A stretch of 64,000 bases of DNA from Photobacterium sanctipauli (GTDB taxonomy: Bacteria; Pseudomonadota; Gammaproteobacteria; Enterobacterales; Vibrionaceae). Location: positions 648,907 through 712,906 of the forward strand of contig NZ_PYMA01000002.1 of NCBI RefSeq assembly GCF_003026495.1, given 5' to 3'. How positions within the stretch are numbered: position 1 is the first letter of the stretch; the number at the start of each line of letters is the position of its first letter. Under the pieces are notes generated by a model. The model was not told where the DNA came from, searched no databases, and saw only the letters and a program-made list of their open reading frames with translations. Shown piece after piece: positions 1 through 8,240 of this stretch. The translations under genes were made by a program, and so were the position numbers.

Positions 1-2
1 TA

Positions 3-78
3 TGGTGGGCGATACCGGGCTCGAACCAGTGACCCCCTCCTTGTAAGGGAGGTGCTCTCCCAACTGAGCTAATCGCCC
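3..78 (-). tRNA. tRNA-Val (anticodon UAC)
   Basis: Read on the minus strand, the acceptor stem is GGGCGAT paired to ATCGCCC-type sequence with discriminator A and an encoded CCA (complement at 3-5). The anticodon stem CTCCC/GGGAG encloses loop TTACAAG, so the anticodon is UAC (reads GUA/GUG). The T arm GGTTCGAGCCC is intact. It is the last gene of a six-tRNA array transcribed leftward. Confidence 0.97.
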
Positions 79-134
79 GAAATCTTTCGGGTTGTTGCTT
101 GGGATAATGCAACATAATTCGCTTCAAAGCAAAT

Positions 135-211
135 TGGTACGACCGAGTGGACTCGAACCACCGACCCCCACCATGTCAAGGTGGTGCTCTAACCAGCTGA
201 GCTACGGTCGT
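135..211 (-). tRNA. tRNA-Val (anticodon GAC), type A
   Basis: 77-nt cloverleaf on the minus strand with acceptor ACGACCG/CGGTCGT and encoded CCA. The anticodon stem CCACC/GGTGG holds the loop TTGACAT, giving anticodon GAC. The body resembles E. coli valV/valW. It is the same sequence type as the genes at 351-427 and 564-640. Confidence 0.97.
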
Positions 212-254
212 ATAATCTTTAATAACATCACTTAGAAAATGATCTTATCAAAAA

Positions 255-331
255 TGGTGCGTCTGAGTGGACTCGAACCACCGACCCCTACCATGTCAAG
301 GTAGTACTCTAACCAGCTGAGCTACAGACGC
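255..331 (-). tRNA. tRNA-Val (anticodon GAC), type B
   Basis: 77-nt cloverleaf on the minus strand with acceptor GCGTCTG/CAGACGC, anticodon stem CTACC/GGTAG and loop TTGACAT (anticodon GAC), CCA encoded. It differs from type A mainly by paired changes in the acceptor and anticodon stems. Its sister copy is at 468-544. Confidence 0.97.
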
Positions 332-350
332 ATTGTTGATTCTAAGAATT

Positions 351-427
351 TGGTACGACCGAGTGGACTCGAACCACCGACCCCCACCATGTCAAGGTGG
401 TGCTCTAACCAGCTGAGCTACGGTCGT
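351..427 (-). tRNA. tRNA-Val (anticodon GAC), type A
   Basis: Second copy of the type A tRNA-Val(GAC), with the ACGACCG acceptor stem and encoded CCA. Only 19 nt separate it from the type B gene at 255-331, a spacer nearly identical to that at 545-563. Confidence 0.97.
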
Positions 428-467
428 ACTATCTTTAATAAATCTCTTAGCAAGTGACTTACTAAAA

Positions 468-544
468 TGGTGCGTCTGAGTGGACTCGAACCACCGACCC
501 CTACCATGTCAAGGTAGTACTCTAACCAGCTGAGCTACAGACGC
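468..544 (-). tRNA. tRNA-Val (anticodon GAC), type B
   Basis: Second copy of the type B tRNA-Val(GAC), with the GCGTCTG acceptor stem and encoded CCA. It lies 213 nt from its sister copy at 255-331, which is the period of the tandem duplication. Confidence 0.97.
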
Positions 545-563
545 ATTGTTGATTCTAAGAATC

Positions 564-640
564 TGGTACGACCGAGTGGACTCGAACCACCGACCCCCAC
601 CATGTCAAGGTGGTGCTCTAACCAGCTGAGCTACGGTCGT
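564..640 (-). tRNA. tRNA-Val (anticodon GAC), type A
   Basis: Third type A copy and the promoter-proximal gene of the array, starting about 20 nt downstream of the predicted start site. The CCA is encoded at 564-566 (complement). Confidence 0.97.
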
Positions 641-665
641 ACTATGTTCCCGTGGAACAGAAGCG

Positions 666-694
666 ATATTAAACACTTCATTCTGGCCGTGCAA
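666..694 (-). promoter_or_regulatory. sigma-70 promoter of the tRNA-Val operon
   Basis: On the minus strand there is a -35 box TTGCAC (complement at 689-694), a 17-nt spacer and a -10 box TAATAT (666-671), followed by the GC-containing stretch CGCTTCTG, as in stringently controlled stable-RNA promoters. The first tRNA begins at 640. Confidence 0.8.
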
Positions 695-781
695 GGGCAA
701 CGATCGATTAATTTAGAAAAAAGTGATTGTTTGCTTAGAGTTTATCCAAATGAAGAAATAAATCAGTTGTAATGATGGTTT

Positions 782-809
782 TTACGCCAGTTGTTTGCAA
801 CTGGCGTAA
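782..809. other. perfect 12-bp hairpin, not a classical terminator
   Basis: TTACGCCAGTTG pairs perfectly with CAACTGGCGTAA around a 4-nt loop. Neither side is followed by a clear T run, so a role as terminator is uncertain. It lies between the parA 3' end and the tRNA promoter. Confidence 0.5.
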
Positions 810-840
810 TGGTAATTATCTGTTATTGAACAGATTATAA

Positions 841-873
841 CCTCAAGGTGTCACTGAAAGCGTTACCTTGAGG
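841..873 (-). terminator. hairpin after the parA-like gene
   Basis: A 9-bp stem CCTCAAGGT/ACCTTGAGG lies just beyond the stop codon at 881. The minus-strand continuation is AT-rich but lacks a long T run, so termination is plausible rather than certain. Confidence 0.5.
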
Positions 874-880
874 TTAATGC

Positions 881-1666
881 TTATACGGCTTTTTCTGTGA
901 CTTCTTCAAGCTTATGGTACAACTGCTCGAAGGTTTGGGTGAGTTTATGATTCGGCAACAAGTGAATAAGAGGTCGCTGATGATAGTGCGACTCTTTCAT
1001 CTTGATTGATAGCGGGAGGTAAGGCTTTAGAATTGGCAAGCCTAAATCTTGAAGATCTTCGATGATCTGGCTTGGGAACTTCGCCTGAGCATTGAACATA
1101 TTGACGATCACACCTTCGACGTCAAGTTTAGGGTTATGATCTTCGCGCAACTCGGCCACATTGTTAAGCAAGGTGATCAGTGCCTGCTGGGAAAAACTAT
1201 CGCAATCAAACGGGATAAGTAGCTTGTTGGCGGCAATTAGCGCAGCTTTACTAAAGAAATTCAGATTAGGCGGCGTGTCGATGTATATTCGATCATAGCT
1301 TTTTTCCAACTCTTCAAGCGCATCGCGGAGCTTGTAAATCTTGTAACGGCGCTCAAGCTCAGATTCAATTTTTTCAAGCTTAGGGCTTGAAGGGATCAAA
1401 TCCAGATTGTTGAAGGCGGTGGGTTGGGGGAAGTCTTTAACCGGCGTGGAGACCGAAAACCAGCCAACGGTCTGGTTCAATAAGTCGGCGATGGTTTTGT
1501 TACTGTCACTGGCAATGTTATAGCCAAGATAATGGCTGCTGTTGCCCTGTACATCCAGATCAATTAATAAAGTTTTGTAGCCATTTGCTGCGCTCAATGC
1601 AGCAAGGTTTGCGGTGATGCTAGATTTTCCGACGCCACCTTTTTGGTTAAATACCACCCGACGCAT
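881..1666 (-). CDS. ParA-family partition/septum-type ATPase
   Basis: A 261-residue ParA/MinD-superfamily ATPase. The deviant Walker A motif KGGVGKS is at residues 9-15, an IDLDVQGN Walker A' segment follows near residue 36, and IYIDTPP is the Walker B region near 127. Such proteins dimerise on ATP and position DNA, chemoreceptors or other cargo. No parB gene or parS-like repeat is adjacent, so this is probably an orphan ParA and not the main chromosome partition protein. The start is the ATG at 1666 with GGAA-type sequence upstream. The next gene upstream on the same strand is the small DUF5062 gene. The family call is firm; the cargo is unknown. Confidence 0.85.
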   Translation of the reverse strand: MRRVVFNQKGGVGKSSITANLAALSAANGYKTLLIDLDVQGNSSHYLGYNIASDSNKTIADLLNQTVGWFSVSTPVKDFPQPTAFNNLDLIPSSPKLEKIESELERRYKIYKLRDALEELEKSYDRIYIDTPPNLNFFSKAALIAANKLLIPFDCDSFSQQALITLLNNVAELREDHNPKLDVEGVIVNMFNAQAKFPSQIIEDLQDLGLPILKPYLPLSIKMKESHYHQRPLIHLLPNHKLTQTFEQLYHKLEEVTEKAV

Positions 1667-1734
1667 AGTTGGTTCCTGCCTTGGAATATGTTTATGACGA
1701 ATACGTTACCTGACCTGAATATGAGCCGCAATGC

Positions 1735-1995
1735 TTAATTCAGCAACTCGTGATCAGCTGGTAATAAGCGGGTGATCCATAGTACCAGCTTATGTTTCAT
1801 GTTTGGGCCGTCTTCTTTGTCTTCGGGCAATGGCGTGATCTGTTTGAACTCGACCAGTAAACGGTAAATACACTCTACCTTATCTTTAGCTGAGACACTT
1901 TTATCTAGGTCGCCATAGCCTTGTTTTTGTGCAAAGGCAAAACCCAGCTCTAAGGCTTTTTTCAGTAGTTTTGCTTCATTCTTGTGTTTTTTCAT
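1735..1995 (-). CDS. DUF5062 family small protein
   Basis: An 86-residue charged, mostly helical protein with no signal peptide or membrane segment. A longer reading begins at 2049, but the ATG at 1995 has a well-placed GGAG seven bases upstream and gives the start MKKHKNEAK. The sequence matches my recollection of the vibrio-restricted DUF5062 family, whose function is unknown; a conserved stretch near the end reads PLPEDKEDGPNMKHK. It lies directly upstream of the parA-like gene on the same strand, so the two may be co-transcribed. Confidence 0.65.
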   Translation of the reverse strand: MKKHKNEAKLLKKALELGFAFAQKQGYGDLDKSVSAKDKVECIYRLLVEFKQITPLPEDKEDGPNMKHKLVLWITRLLPADHELLN

Positions 1996-2131
1996 TTTAG
2001 GCTCCAGCCACAACATGTGTGTGATCATACTAGAGGCTAAAAGTGACATTGGATAGTTCGGGAGCCTAAATCTTTGCGCTATCCCGCTGTTGCGACGCTA
2101 TTTTTATGTGTCTTACATGGCTGTTGCCAAA

Positions 2132-3169
2132 TTAGCCCAATGGGCTTCTGCCCACTTTAATGTTGCAGCGCTTGAAAACGCGCTGCCAAAATTGAACGTG
2201 GGCTAGCGTGGCACGACGGAAATCCTCATGCATCTCGCCCATCAGGTAGTAGTTGATGTAGGGGGTCATCTCCGGCGTTTTCAGGCTATGTTGTAACAGC
2301 AGTTGGCTAAGTATCGGTTGAATTTCAAGGTACTGTGAGTCAAGTTCGGCGAGATAGCTTTGTAGATCAGTGGCGAAAAACTTATAGAAAACGTTAGTTA
2401 GGTATTGTGCGGTTTGCTGGTTTCGCCCTTCGCCACAAATGATACGTTGTTCTTGGCTTTCGAGCATGGTTGTGATGGCATCCAGCCATTGGCTGGATAA
2501 CGAGATTGAATATATTAGCTGCCCAAAGTAATGGTGGGGGTGAATTTGCTCCTGGTGGTAAAGCACGCGCTCGGCTTGCTTGTCGGGAACGCTTTGCTGG
2601 TCATTAATCTGAGAAGATAAATAAAGTAAGTATTTGAACGCATTGAGGCTTTCATTAAAGCCGTAAAATTCATTTAAGCTAAAGGGTTGGTGGAATAGGG
2701 TGAGTTGTTGTCGCCACTCCTTACCGGTGACGAGCATGTTCCACAAGTAGATAGGCAGTTGTGCCTGTTTTTGCTGCTCAAATGAACGTAACTCATCGCT
2801 GAGCTCGAAGTCATCGGGTAGGGTTTTTAAGCAGTGTTCGATCCCCCTAAGTAGCATCAATTCGTAACGTAATTGGCGGGATTTATCTTGAACCTTGCCC
2901 AGTATCGAATTGCGCTCTGCGATGAGGTTGAATAGGCCGCATTTGCGAAGCTCGTAAGCATCGAGAATACCAATTCGAATATCTTCAACCGGTAAGGTCA
3001 ACTCTCTGGTGGCAGGAAATTCTGGTATATCACCAGGTTTGGCTGAGGCAGCGCTGATGTCGAGTACATTCGCCAGTCGTTGGCTATAGGTTTTAAATTG
3101 TGCCGTTGCTGTATCACGCTCGCACCCAATTAACAGCCAGCAACAACAAATTAAGAAAACATAACGCAT
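2132..3169 (-). CDS. DUF3080-like lipoprotein
   Basis: A 345-residue predicted lipoprotein: the N terminus MRYVFLICCCWLLIGC is a short lipoprotein signal with lipobox LIGC, so the mature protein would begin at Cys16. The rest is soluble and helical with many Gln and Leu residues. Length and composition fit the DUF3080 family of vibrios and relatives, which has no known function. The ribosome binding site before the ATG at 3169 is weak. It sits downstream of norM on the same strand but behind the norM terminator. Confidence 0.6.
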   Translation of the reverse strand: MRYVFLICCCWLLIGCERDTATAQFKTYSQRLANVLDISAASAKPGDIPEFPATRELTLPVEDIRIGILDAYELRKCGLFNLIAERNSILGKVQDKSRQLRYELMLLRGIEHCLKTLPDDFELSDELRSFEQQKQAQLPIYLWNMLVTGKEWRQQLTLFHQPFSLNEFYGFNESLNAFKYLLYLSSQINDQQSVPDKQAERVLYHQEQIHPHHYFGQLIYSISLSSQWLDAITTMLESQEQRIICGEGRNQQTAQYLTNVFYKFFATDLQSYLAELDSQYLEIQPILSQLLLQHSLKTPEMTPYINYYLMGEMHEDFRRATLAHVQFWQRVFKRCNIKVGRSPLG

Positions 3170-3221
3170 TCATTTGCCATCATTTAGTTTGATTGTTTAA
3201 TTATACGAAGCAAATAAAACA

Positions 3222-3244
3222 AAAGGCGACCCAGGGTCGCCTTT
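3222..3244 (-). terminator. Rho-independent terminator of norM
   Basis: A 10-bp stem AAAGGCGACC/GGTCGCCTTT with a 3-nt loop is followed on the minus strand by TGTTTTATTT. It lies 40 bases after the norM stop codon. Confidence 0.85.
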
Positions 3245-3284
3245 ATCATCTCGAAGTTGGTTTGAGTAGGAGAATGGCTAGCAG

Positions 3285-4655
3285 TTAACGTAGCGACATG
3301 GCAATTTGGCTTTCATCATCTTGGCGGTGAATCCAGCGAAGACGCGTTGCCAGCATAATCGCAGCTGCAGTTAAGCCGATAATGTTACCGATCCAGAACC
3401 CGTGAGGCCCCATAGGCTCGCCCAACCAGTCGGTGATACCCAAGATGTAGCCAATGGGTAATCCTAAAATCCAGTAAGCAATAAAGGTGCGGATAAAGAT
3501 AGCGCGCATGTCTTTGTAACCGCGCAGGGCACCCGCTGCAACAACCTGTATCGCATCGGTACATTGGTAAACTGCAGCGAGGAACAGCAGCTGGCCGGCG
3601 ATAAAGATAACTTCAGGGTTATCGGTGTACATTTGGGCGATTTGCTCACGGAACACAACCGTAAGCACGGCAGTAAGCATTGCAGTAAGCAGGCCTACCA
3701 ACAGCCCACAATGGGATGCAATTTTAGCTTCTTCAATGTCTTTTCGGCCCAGAAGGTGGCCGACACGAATACTCAGAGCGGCACCAATACTCATCGGGAT
3801 CATGAAAATCAACGATGAGAAGTTACTCGCCACCTGATGGGCAGCAACGGTAATGGAGCCCAGTGGTGATATTAGCAAGGCGATGGCAGCAAACAGTGAG
3901 ACTTCAAAGAAAATAGATGCCGCAACCGGTAGCCCTAGTTTGAATAATCGGCTGATAGCACCCAGTTGAGGCTTATGCCAGTGGCTGAATAAACCGACAC
4001 TGTTTAGTTTTTTATTTAGCTTGATATATACCAGCATGGAGCCAAACATGAGCCAGTAAACAATGGCGGTTGCCACGCCACAGCCCACACCACCCAAAGC
4101 GGGGGCACCGAACTTACCGTAGACAAAAATCCAGTTCAGCGGGATATTGACGGCTAGGCCAATAAAGCCAATGACCATAGCGGGTATGGTAAGGGATAAG
4201 CCTTCAGAGAAAGATTTCAGGGTTTGGAAAAAGAGAAGACCCGGCACGGCAAACAAGACAGCGTGAAGGTAGCCAATGGTTTTTTCAGCTAACGCTTGCT
4301 CAACGTCCATCATGTCAACTAATGCACCAGCATTGTAGAGCACAAGAATGATAGGCACAGAAATGATGGCTGCCAGCATGAAGCCGTGCTGTACTTCGAA
4401 TGGAATTTTTTCTTTCTTGCCTGATCCATTGAGGGTCGCAACGATGGGTACAAGTGCGATCAACAATCCCACACCGAACAGGATGGAAGGAAGCCAGATA
4501 CTGGCGGCGACAGAAACTGCCGCCATGTCAGTTGCGCTGACGCCACCTGCCATCACCGTATCGACAAACCCCATGGATGTTTGGGCAACAGACGCGATAA
4601 GAACGGGAAAAGCAAGTTTGAGTAGGTGGCGTGTCTCACGCCGATAATTATGCAC
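3285..4655 (-). CDS. norM: NorM, MATE-family Na+-coupled multidrug efflux pump
   Basis: A 456-residue, 12-helix inner-membrane exporter of the MATE family. NorM proteins expel cationic drugs such as norfloxacin and ethidium in exchange for Na+ or H+. The sequence is very like V. parahaemolyticus NorM from the first helix (FPVLIASVAQTSMGFVDTVM) to the C-terminal MRLRWIHRQ-type end; MMDVEQALAEKTIGYLH and AAGALRGYKDMRAIF are further family signatures. It starts at the ATG at 4655. Vibrios commonly have norM divergent from ribE; here a diguanylate cyclase gene has been placed between them on the norM strand. Confidence 0.93.
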   Translation of the reverse strand: MHNYRRETRHLLKLAFPVLIASVAQTSMGFVDTVMAGGVSATDMAAVSVAASIWLPSILFGVGLLIALVPIVATLNGSGKKEKIPFEVQHGFMLAAIISVPIILVLYNAGALVDMMDVEQALAEKTIGYLHAVLFAVPGLLFFQTLKSFSEGLSLTIPAMVIGFIGLAVNIPLNWIFVYGKFGAPALGGVGCGVATAIVYWLMFGSMLVYIKLNKKLNSVGLFSHWHKPQLGAISRLFKLGLPVAASIFFEVSLFAAIALLISPLGSITVAAHQVASNFSSLIFMIPMSIGAALSIRVGHLLGRKDIEEAKIASHCGLLVGLLTAMLTAVLTVVFREQIAQMYTDNPEVIFIAGQLLFLAAVYQCTDAIQVVAAGALRGYKDMRAIFIRTFIAYWILGLPIGYILGITDWLGEPMGPHGFWIGNIIGLTAAAIMLATRLRWIHRQDDESQIAMSLR

Positions 4656-4805
4656 GAAAGCGCTCCTGAAGGATCAGAGATTAAAATCGCGTGAATTATA
4701 ACGGTTTAACGGTGTGAAACAATTGGCGCAGGCCGAAAAGCTTAATAATAATAAGCGCTATAGAGATCTTAGTATGCTAAAGCAAGTTTCAACCTGTTGG
4801 CATTA

Positions 4806-4848
4806 TTCTCGTGAATCATTGACCCTCATGAGCCAATGATTCGAGAAC
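4806..4848. other. inverted repeat over the stop codon of the GGDEF gene
   Basis: GAATCATTG (4813-4821) pairs with CAATGATTC (4834-4842), and the flanking TTCTC/GAGAA can extend the stem. The TGA at 4816-4818 lies in one arm. There is no T run, so this is a 3'-end hairpin and a doubtful terminator. Confidence 0.45.
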
Positions 4849-6651
4849 GATTTGGGATTTTCCTGAGTGCTTGGCTTGATATAGCAACTTATCTGCAGCG
4901 GCATAAGCCTTTTCTGGATTACCGCAACAGTAACTGGCGCCAATGCTGGTTGAAATTGTAATACTTAGGCCTTCGTGCTCTAGCGGGGAGCGTTTTAACA
5001 AAGCAAATAAATTGCTGGCGATCTGCGTTATGTCATTTTTACTGGCTTTGGTGCACCAAATAGCGAACTCTTCACCCCCGACGCGGCCAATTAAGGTATT
5101 GGGCTTAAGCACCTGTTGGCAAAGTTGGGTAAAGTGCTTCAATACCTCGTCACCAATGAGGTGGCCGTATTTATCATTGATGGTTTTGAAGTTGTCTAAA
5201 TCAAGAATAAGCAACCAGCCATTTCTTCTGGCACTTTCTGCTTCTAGCTGCTCCCAGAAATAACCACGGTTTGAAATGCCAGTGAGGGAGTCGATGTACG
5301 CTAACGCCTTAAGCTTTTCATTGGCTTCGGTTAGTGCAATGGTGCGACGTTTAACTTGTTCTTCTAGCTTGCTATTTTGAGCTTCGAGCAATGCGTTCAG
5401 ACGAATAGTTTCTTGTTGTTCTTGCTCCAGCTTGTTAATGGTAGAAGCCAGATTTGAGGTCATTTGATTAAATGAGGTGGCTAATTCACCTAATTCATCC
5501 TCACGCTCGATTTTAATGATTTTTTGCTTTTTGCCATGGCTGATTCGTTTGGCTGTTTTAGTCAGCTGTTGTATCGGCGATAAAATATGTAATGTTGACA
5601 GTTTGCCAAAGTACAAGGCGAAAAGAACCATTATCAGGGTGAGGGCGAAGGCTGAGTTGTTGGCATTTTCTAAAGCAGGCGAAAAATCAGACAGGGGTGA
5701 ATAAAAGACGAGGCTGAGCTGATATCTATTTGCGCTACCAATCGGGTAGTGGGTGACAAAACCTACCCAATCTTCGTTTTCATAGCGAGTGGTTTGCACT
5801 GACTCTTGAGTTTGACGAGTGTTATTGACCAACTGATACAGCACAGGTGTGCGTTGTTCTGAAACGGTTTGCAATTGACCGTCGATCGCATGGTGCTTGC
5901 TGTCTGAGCTGGCTAAGATGGTTTCGCTATCATTGAGAATAGCGACGAAACCATTCTCACTGAGCTTATTTTTTTTAAGTCGGCTAATGACACTGTCTAA
6001 CGTGAGATCTAGCCCCCAAACGCCGAGAATATTGCCGTCTTCATCGCGAAGTGCTTTCGATAAACTGGCACCAAGTAGGCTTTGGTCAATCGCGCCCTTG
6101 TATATTTTGCTCCATACCGGTTTGTCTGCTGCTATAGCATTCTGGTACCACCCACGCTCTGTGGCATTAAAGTAGTCGTTGTGGCCAATTTGATTGCTGT
6201 TGAGGCCCTGGTAGTCAGTTACAAAGCTCGAAAGTGGCCCGGCGACGCCGTTGTTAGATTCAATCCGGATAAAGTTGCCTTCGGTGTCTGATCCGAAAGA
6301 GATTATCCCGCCTTGAGGATTGGCAAAGTAAAAGTAATCGATACTGCTATGGTGATTCAGTATGTGGGCTATATGAGAAAAGAGTTGCTCTCGGTGCTTG
6401 ATGATTTCCGGTAGTTGCTCGGCGTAGCGTTCTTGGTGCAGATAAACGTGGTTGGCTTCTTCGAAGAAGCCATCAAGTTGATTTTTTACCGCCTTGCTAG
6501 AGTGCTGGTAAAGTCGTTCTATGGTTTGCAGTACCACCTTTTCAGAGCTTTGATGCCAAAGTACACCAATTGGAAAAGCGGTTAATAGGACAAAAACTGT
6601 CAAAGTAAGTTGGATATGTAAACCAAGATTGTTAGACAGCTTTTTTAGCAT
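4816..6651 (-). CDS. membrane Cache-HAMP-GGDEF diguanylate cyclase
   Basis: A 611-residue inner-membrane sensor. Helix 1 (about residues 14-32) is followed by a large periplasmic dCache-type domain (about 35-330), a second helix near 335-355, a HAMP domain with SPIQQLTKTAKRIS, a coiled coil rich in Glu and Gln (about 405-450) and a C-terminal GGDEF domain. The active-site loop reads GGEEF near residue 525, which is compatible with synthesis of c-di-GMP. The five-residue-upstream RxxD inhibitory site is absent (the sequence there is KPNTLIGR), so product feedback through an I-site is not expected. It lies between norM and ribE, possibly near a c-di-GMP output at 34.2 kb. The ligand is unknown. 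Confidence 0.9.
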   Translation of the reverse strand: MLKKLSNNLGLHIQLTLTVFVLLTAFPIGVLWHQSSEKVVLQTIERLYQHSSKAVKNQLDGFFEEANHVYLHQERYAEQLPEIIKHREQLFSHIAHILNHHSSIDYFYFANPQGGIISFGSDTEGNFIRIESNNGVAGPLSSFVTDYQGLNSNQIGHNDYFNATERGWYQNAIAADKPVWSKIYKGAIDQSLLGASLSKALRDEDGNILGVWGLDLTLDSVISRLKKNKLSENGFVAILNDSETILASSDSKHHAIDGQLQTVSEQRTPVLYQLVNNTRQTQESVQTTRYENEDWVGFVTHYPIGSANRYQLSLVFYSPLSDFSPALENANNSAFALTLIMVLFALYFGKLSTLHILSPIQQLTKTAKRISHGKKQKIIKIEREDELGELATSFNQMTSNLASTINKLEQEQQETIRLNALLEAQNSKLEEQVKRRTIALTEANEKLKALAYIDSLTGISNRGYFWEQLEAESARRNGWLLILDLDNFKTINDKYGHLIGDEVLKHFTQLCQQVLKPNTLIGRVGGEEFAIWCTKASKNDITQIASNLFALLKRSPLEHEGLSITISTSIGASYCCGNPEKAYAAADKLLYQAKHSGKSQIVLESLAHEGQ

Positions 6652-6811
6652 GTGAAACCAATGTATAAAATGAATAACTGAAAGCGAAAATTAACGTGTA
6701 AAGAATATCGTTTTATATGGGCTTATTCAAATCAACTCGCTATTTACTTAAGGGATATCTTGATATTATCTTGTCTATTCGGAAATTCGTTAGAACACTT
6801 AAGAGGTTGAG

Positions 6812-7426
6812 ATGTTTACCGGTATTGTACAAGGAACGGCAAAAGTTGTTGCTATCGATAAGAAAGAACGTTTTCAAACGCATGTCATTCAATTGAGCCC
6901 TGAAATGCATGAAGGGTTAGCCATCGGTGCGTCTGTTGCTCACAATGGTTGCTGTTTAACCGTGACGAAAATCGAGAACGACTTAGTCTCGTTTGACCTG
7001 ATGCAAGAAACCTTGGCCGTGACGAACCTTGGCCTCTTAGAGGTAGGTGATAGTGTTAATGTTGAGCGAGCTGCCAAGTTCGGAGATGAAATTGGTGGTC
7101 ACTCCATGTCGGGACATATTAATAGCCTGACCACGATCAGTAGTATCGAATCAAGCGAGAATAATCGAACTATCTGGTTTTCTATTCCTGAAGGTTACCA
7201 AAAGTATATTTTACGCAAAGGTTATATTGGCTTGGATGGGTGTTCGTTGACTATCGGTGATGTAGAAGATGGCCGCTTTAATGTCCACTTAATTCCAGAA
7301 ACACTTCAGCGCACCTTGTTCGGTGAGCGAATTGTTGGCGCTAAGGTGAATTTAGAAATTGACCCGCAAACTCAGGCAATTGTTGATACGGTTGAGCGTG
7401 TTTTAGCGCAGCGTACAGGCTTGTAA
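6812..7426 (+). CDS. ribE: riboflavin synthase, alpha subunit
   Basis: A 204-residue enzyme that dismutates two 6,7-dimethyl-8-ribityllumazine molecules to riboflavin. Two lumazine-binding repeats are visible: the N-terminal MFTGIVQG with NGCCLTV near 46, and the second with [13 protein letters not shown] near 145. The segment [12 protein letters not shown] and the end [18 protein letters not shown] closely match E. coli RibE (also called RibC). The match to E. coli argues against it being the non-catalytic lumazine-protein paralogue of luminous photobacteria. It is divergent from the GGDEF gene; I saw no FMN riboswitch in the 160-bp gap. Confidence 0.93.
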   Translation: MFTGIVQGTAKVVAIDKKERFQTHVIQLSPEMHEGLAIGASVAHNGCCLTVTKIENDLVSFDLMQETLAVTNLGLLEVGDSVNVERAAKFGDEIGGHSMSGHINSLTTISSIESSENNRTIWFSIPEGYQKYILRKGYIGLDGCSLTIGDVEDGRFNVHLIPETLQRTLFGERIVGAKVNLEIDPQTQAIVDTVERVLAQRTGL

Positions 7427-7441
7427 CTGACCCTCGAAGAT

Positions 7442-7471
7442 AAAAGAAAACCCCGCCAGGGGTTTTCTTTT
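7442..7471. terminator. bidirectional terminator between ribE and the CPXCG gene
   Basis: A perfect 13-bp stem, AAAAGAAAACCCC against GGGGTTTTCTTTT, with loop GCCA. A and T tracts on the two sides let it act in both directions for the two convergent genes. Confidence 0.9.
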
Positions 7472-7478
7472 GAATAGG

Positions 7479-7682
7479 TCAAAATATTTGCTCGTCATCA
7501 GCATCAACAAAGAGGTTGATGGTTTTGTGCAACTCATCCACCTGCATGTTTAGGTGAATGGCATGACAACAAGCAGGACAGTCGTCGTAGAACTCTTGGC
7601 TGCCAGCACTCGCGTCAAGTGTTATATGAATGTTGTGTCCACAGTGGGGGCACGCAACAGACTGCTCTGTATAGTTTTTCAT
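7479..7682 (-). CDS. CPXCG-motif small zinc-ribbon protein
   Basis: A 67-residue acidic protein with two Cys pairs, ACPHCGHN near residue 11 and DDCPACCHA near residue 35, fitting a single zinc ribbon; it belongs to the CPXCG-motif cysteine-rich family of unknown function. The ATG at 7682 is chosen because AAGGAG precedes it by five to six bases; a longer reading to 7709 lacks a site. It converges on ribE and shares its terminator. Confidence 0.75.
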   Translation of the reverse strand: MKNYTEQSVACPHCGHNIHITLDASAGSQEFYDDCPACCHAIHLNMQVDELHKTINLFVDADDEQIF

Positions 7683-8163
7683 TTCTACTCCTTGGTACGT
7701 GCGTAGCACATACTTTTACTATAACTCGCTTCCTTACTTTCTTGTATTTTTTACCCAACGGCATAAATCGCCATGTGACGCAGTTAGGTAATGCACACAC
7801 ATGAAGTGGTATAAGAGCCACTATCATATTGAGCTTGCATTTCAACTTTAGCGGCTGTCATTTGTTTGTGCCTAAAATTAAGGACAAAGTATGACTGAGG
7901 ATATACTTCTCGAAATCTAAGGCGGGTATTTGTAAGAAAAGAATAAAAAGACTGGAAATTCTGATTTTATTTTTATTAATGGAATAATTAATAGGTCAGA
8001 AAGGGAACATTTTGGTGAAATAGCTAGTGAATAAAATGCCATGTAACTCAATTATGTTATTCACTTGCTATTGAGTTGTCGGGAAAAGCTGACAAGGCTG
8101 AAATAACCCTCTGATTTACTTCGGGCAACGAGCTAAGTTGATTAGCGGCGATAAATATGAAAA
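7683..8163. other. gene-free intergenic region
   Basis: About 480 AT-rich bases between the CPXCG gene and the fructosamine-kinase-like gene. I see no ORF with a convincing start, no tRNA and no strong hairpin. A nine-codon ORF near 7890 with AGGA upstream is too short to credit. Confidence 0.5.
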
Positions 8164-8192
8164 CACCACTACCATCATATCCGGTAGTGGTG
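8164..8192 (-). terminator. terminator after the fructosamine-kinase-like gene
   Basis: A perfect 10-bp stem CACCACTACC/GGTAGTGGTG with a 9-nt loop, followed on the minus strand by TTTTCATATTTA. Confidence 0.7.
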
Positions 8193-8240
8193 CCTAGCAG
8201 TAAAACTCAATCGAGCGATAATTCACTTTTAAAGGTGAGG

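Noticed and set aside
135..640. Reading the repeated GAC-anticodon genes as tRNA-Asp
   Set aside because: Written on the plus strand the loop shows GTC, which resembles the Asp anticodon, but the genes are on the minus strand and the true anticodon is GAC (Val); the body matches E. coli valV/valW.
135..640. Possible CRISPR array because of regular near-identical repeats
   Set aside because: The repeats are 77-nt cloverleaves with encoded CCA; the spacers are themselves repeated and there are no cas genes.
782..809. Attachment site or integration scar next to tRNA genes
   Set aside because: There is no integrase, no direct repeat of a tRNA 3' end downstream, and no island-like gene content.
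6652..6811. FMN riboswitch upstream of ribE
   Set aside because: The 160-bp gap lacks the conserved RFN-element sequences and is AT-rich.
6812..7426. Lumazine protein (LumP) of luminous Photobacterium instead of riboflavin synthase
   Set aside because: The sequence follows E. coli riboflavin synthase closely in both repeats and at the C terminus, and no lux genes are nearby.
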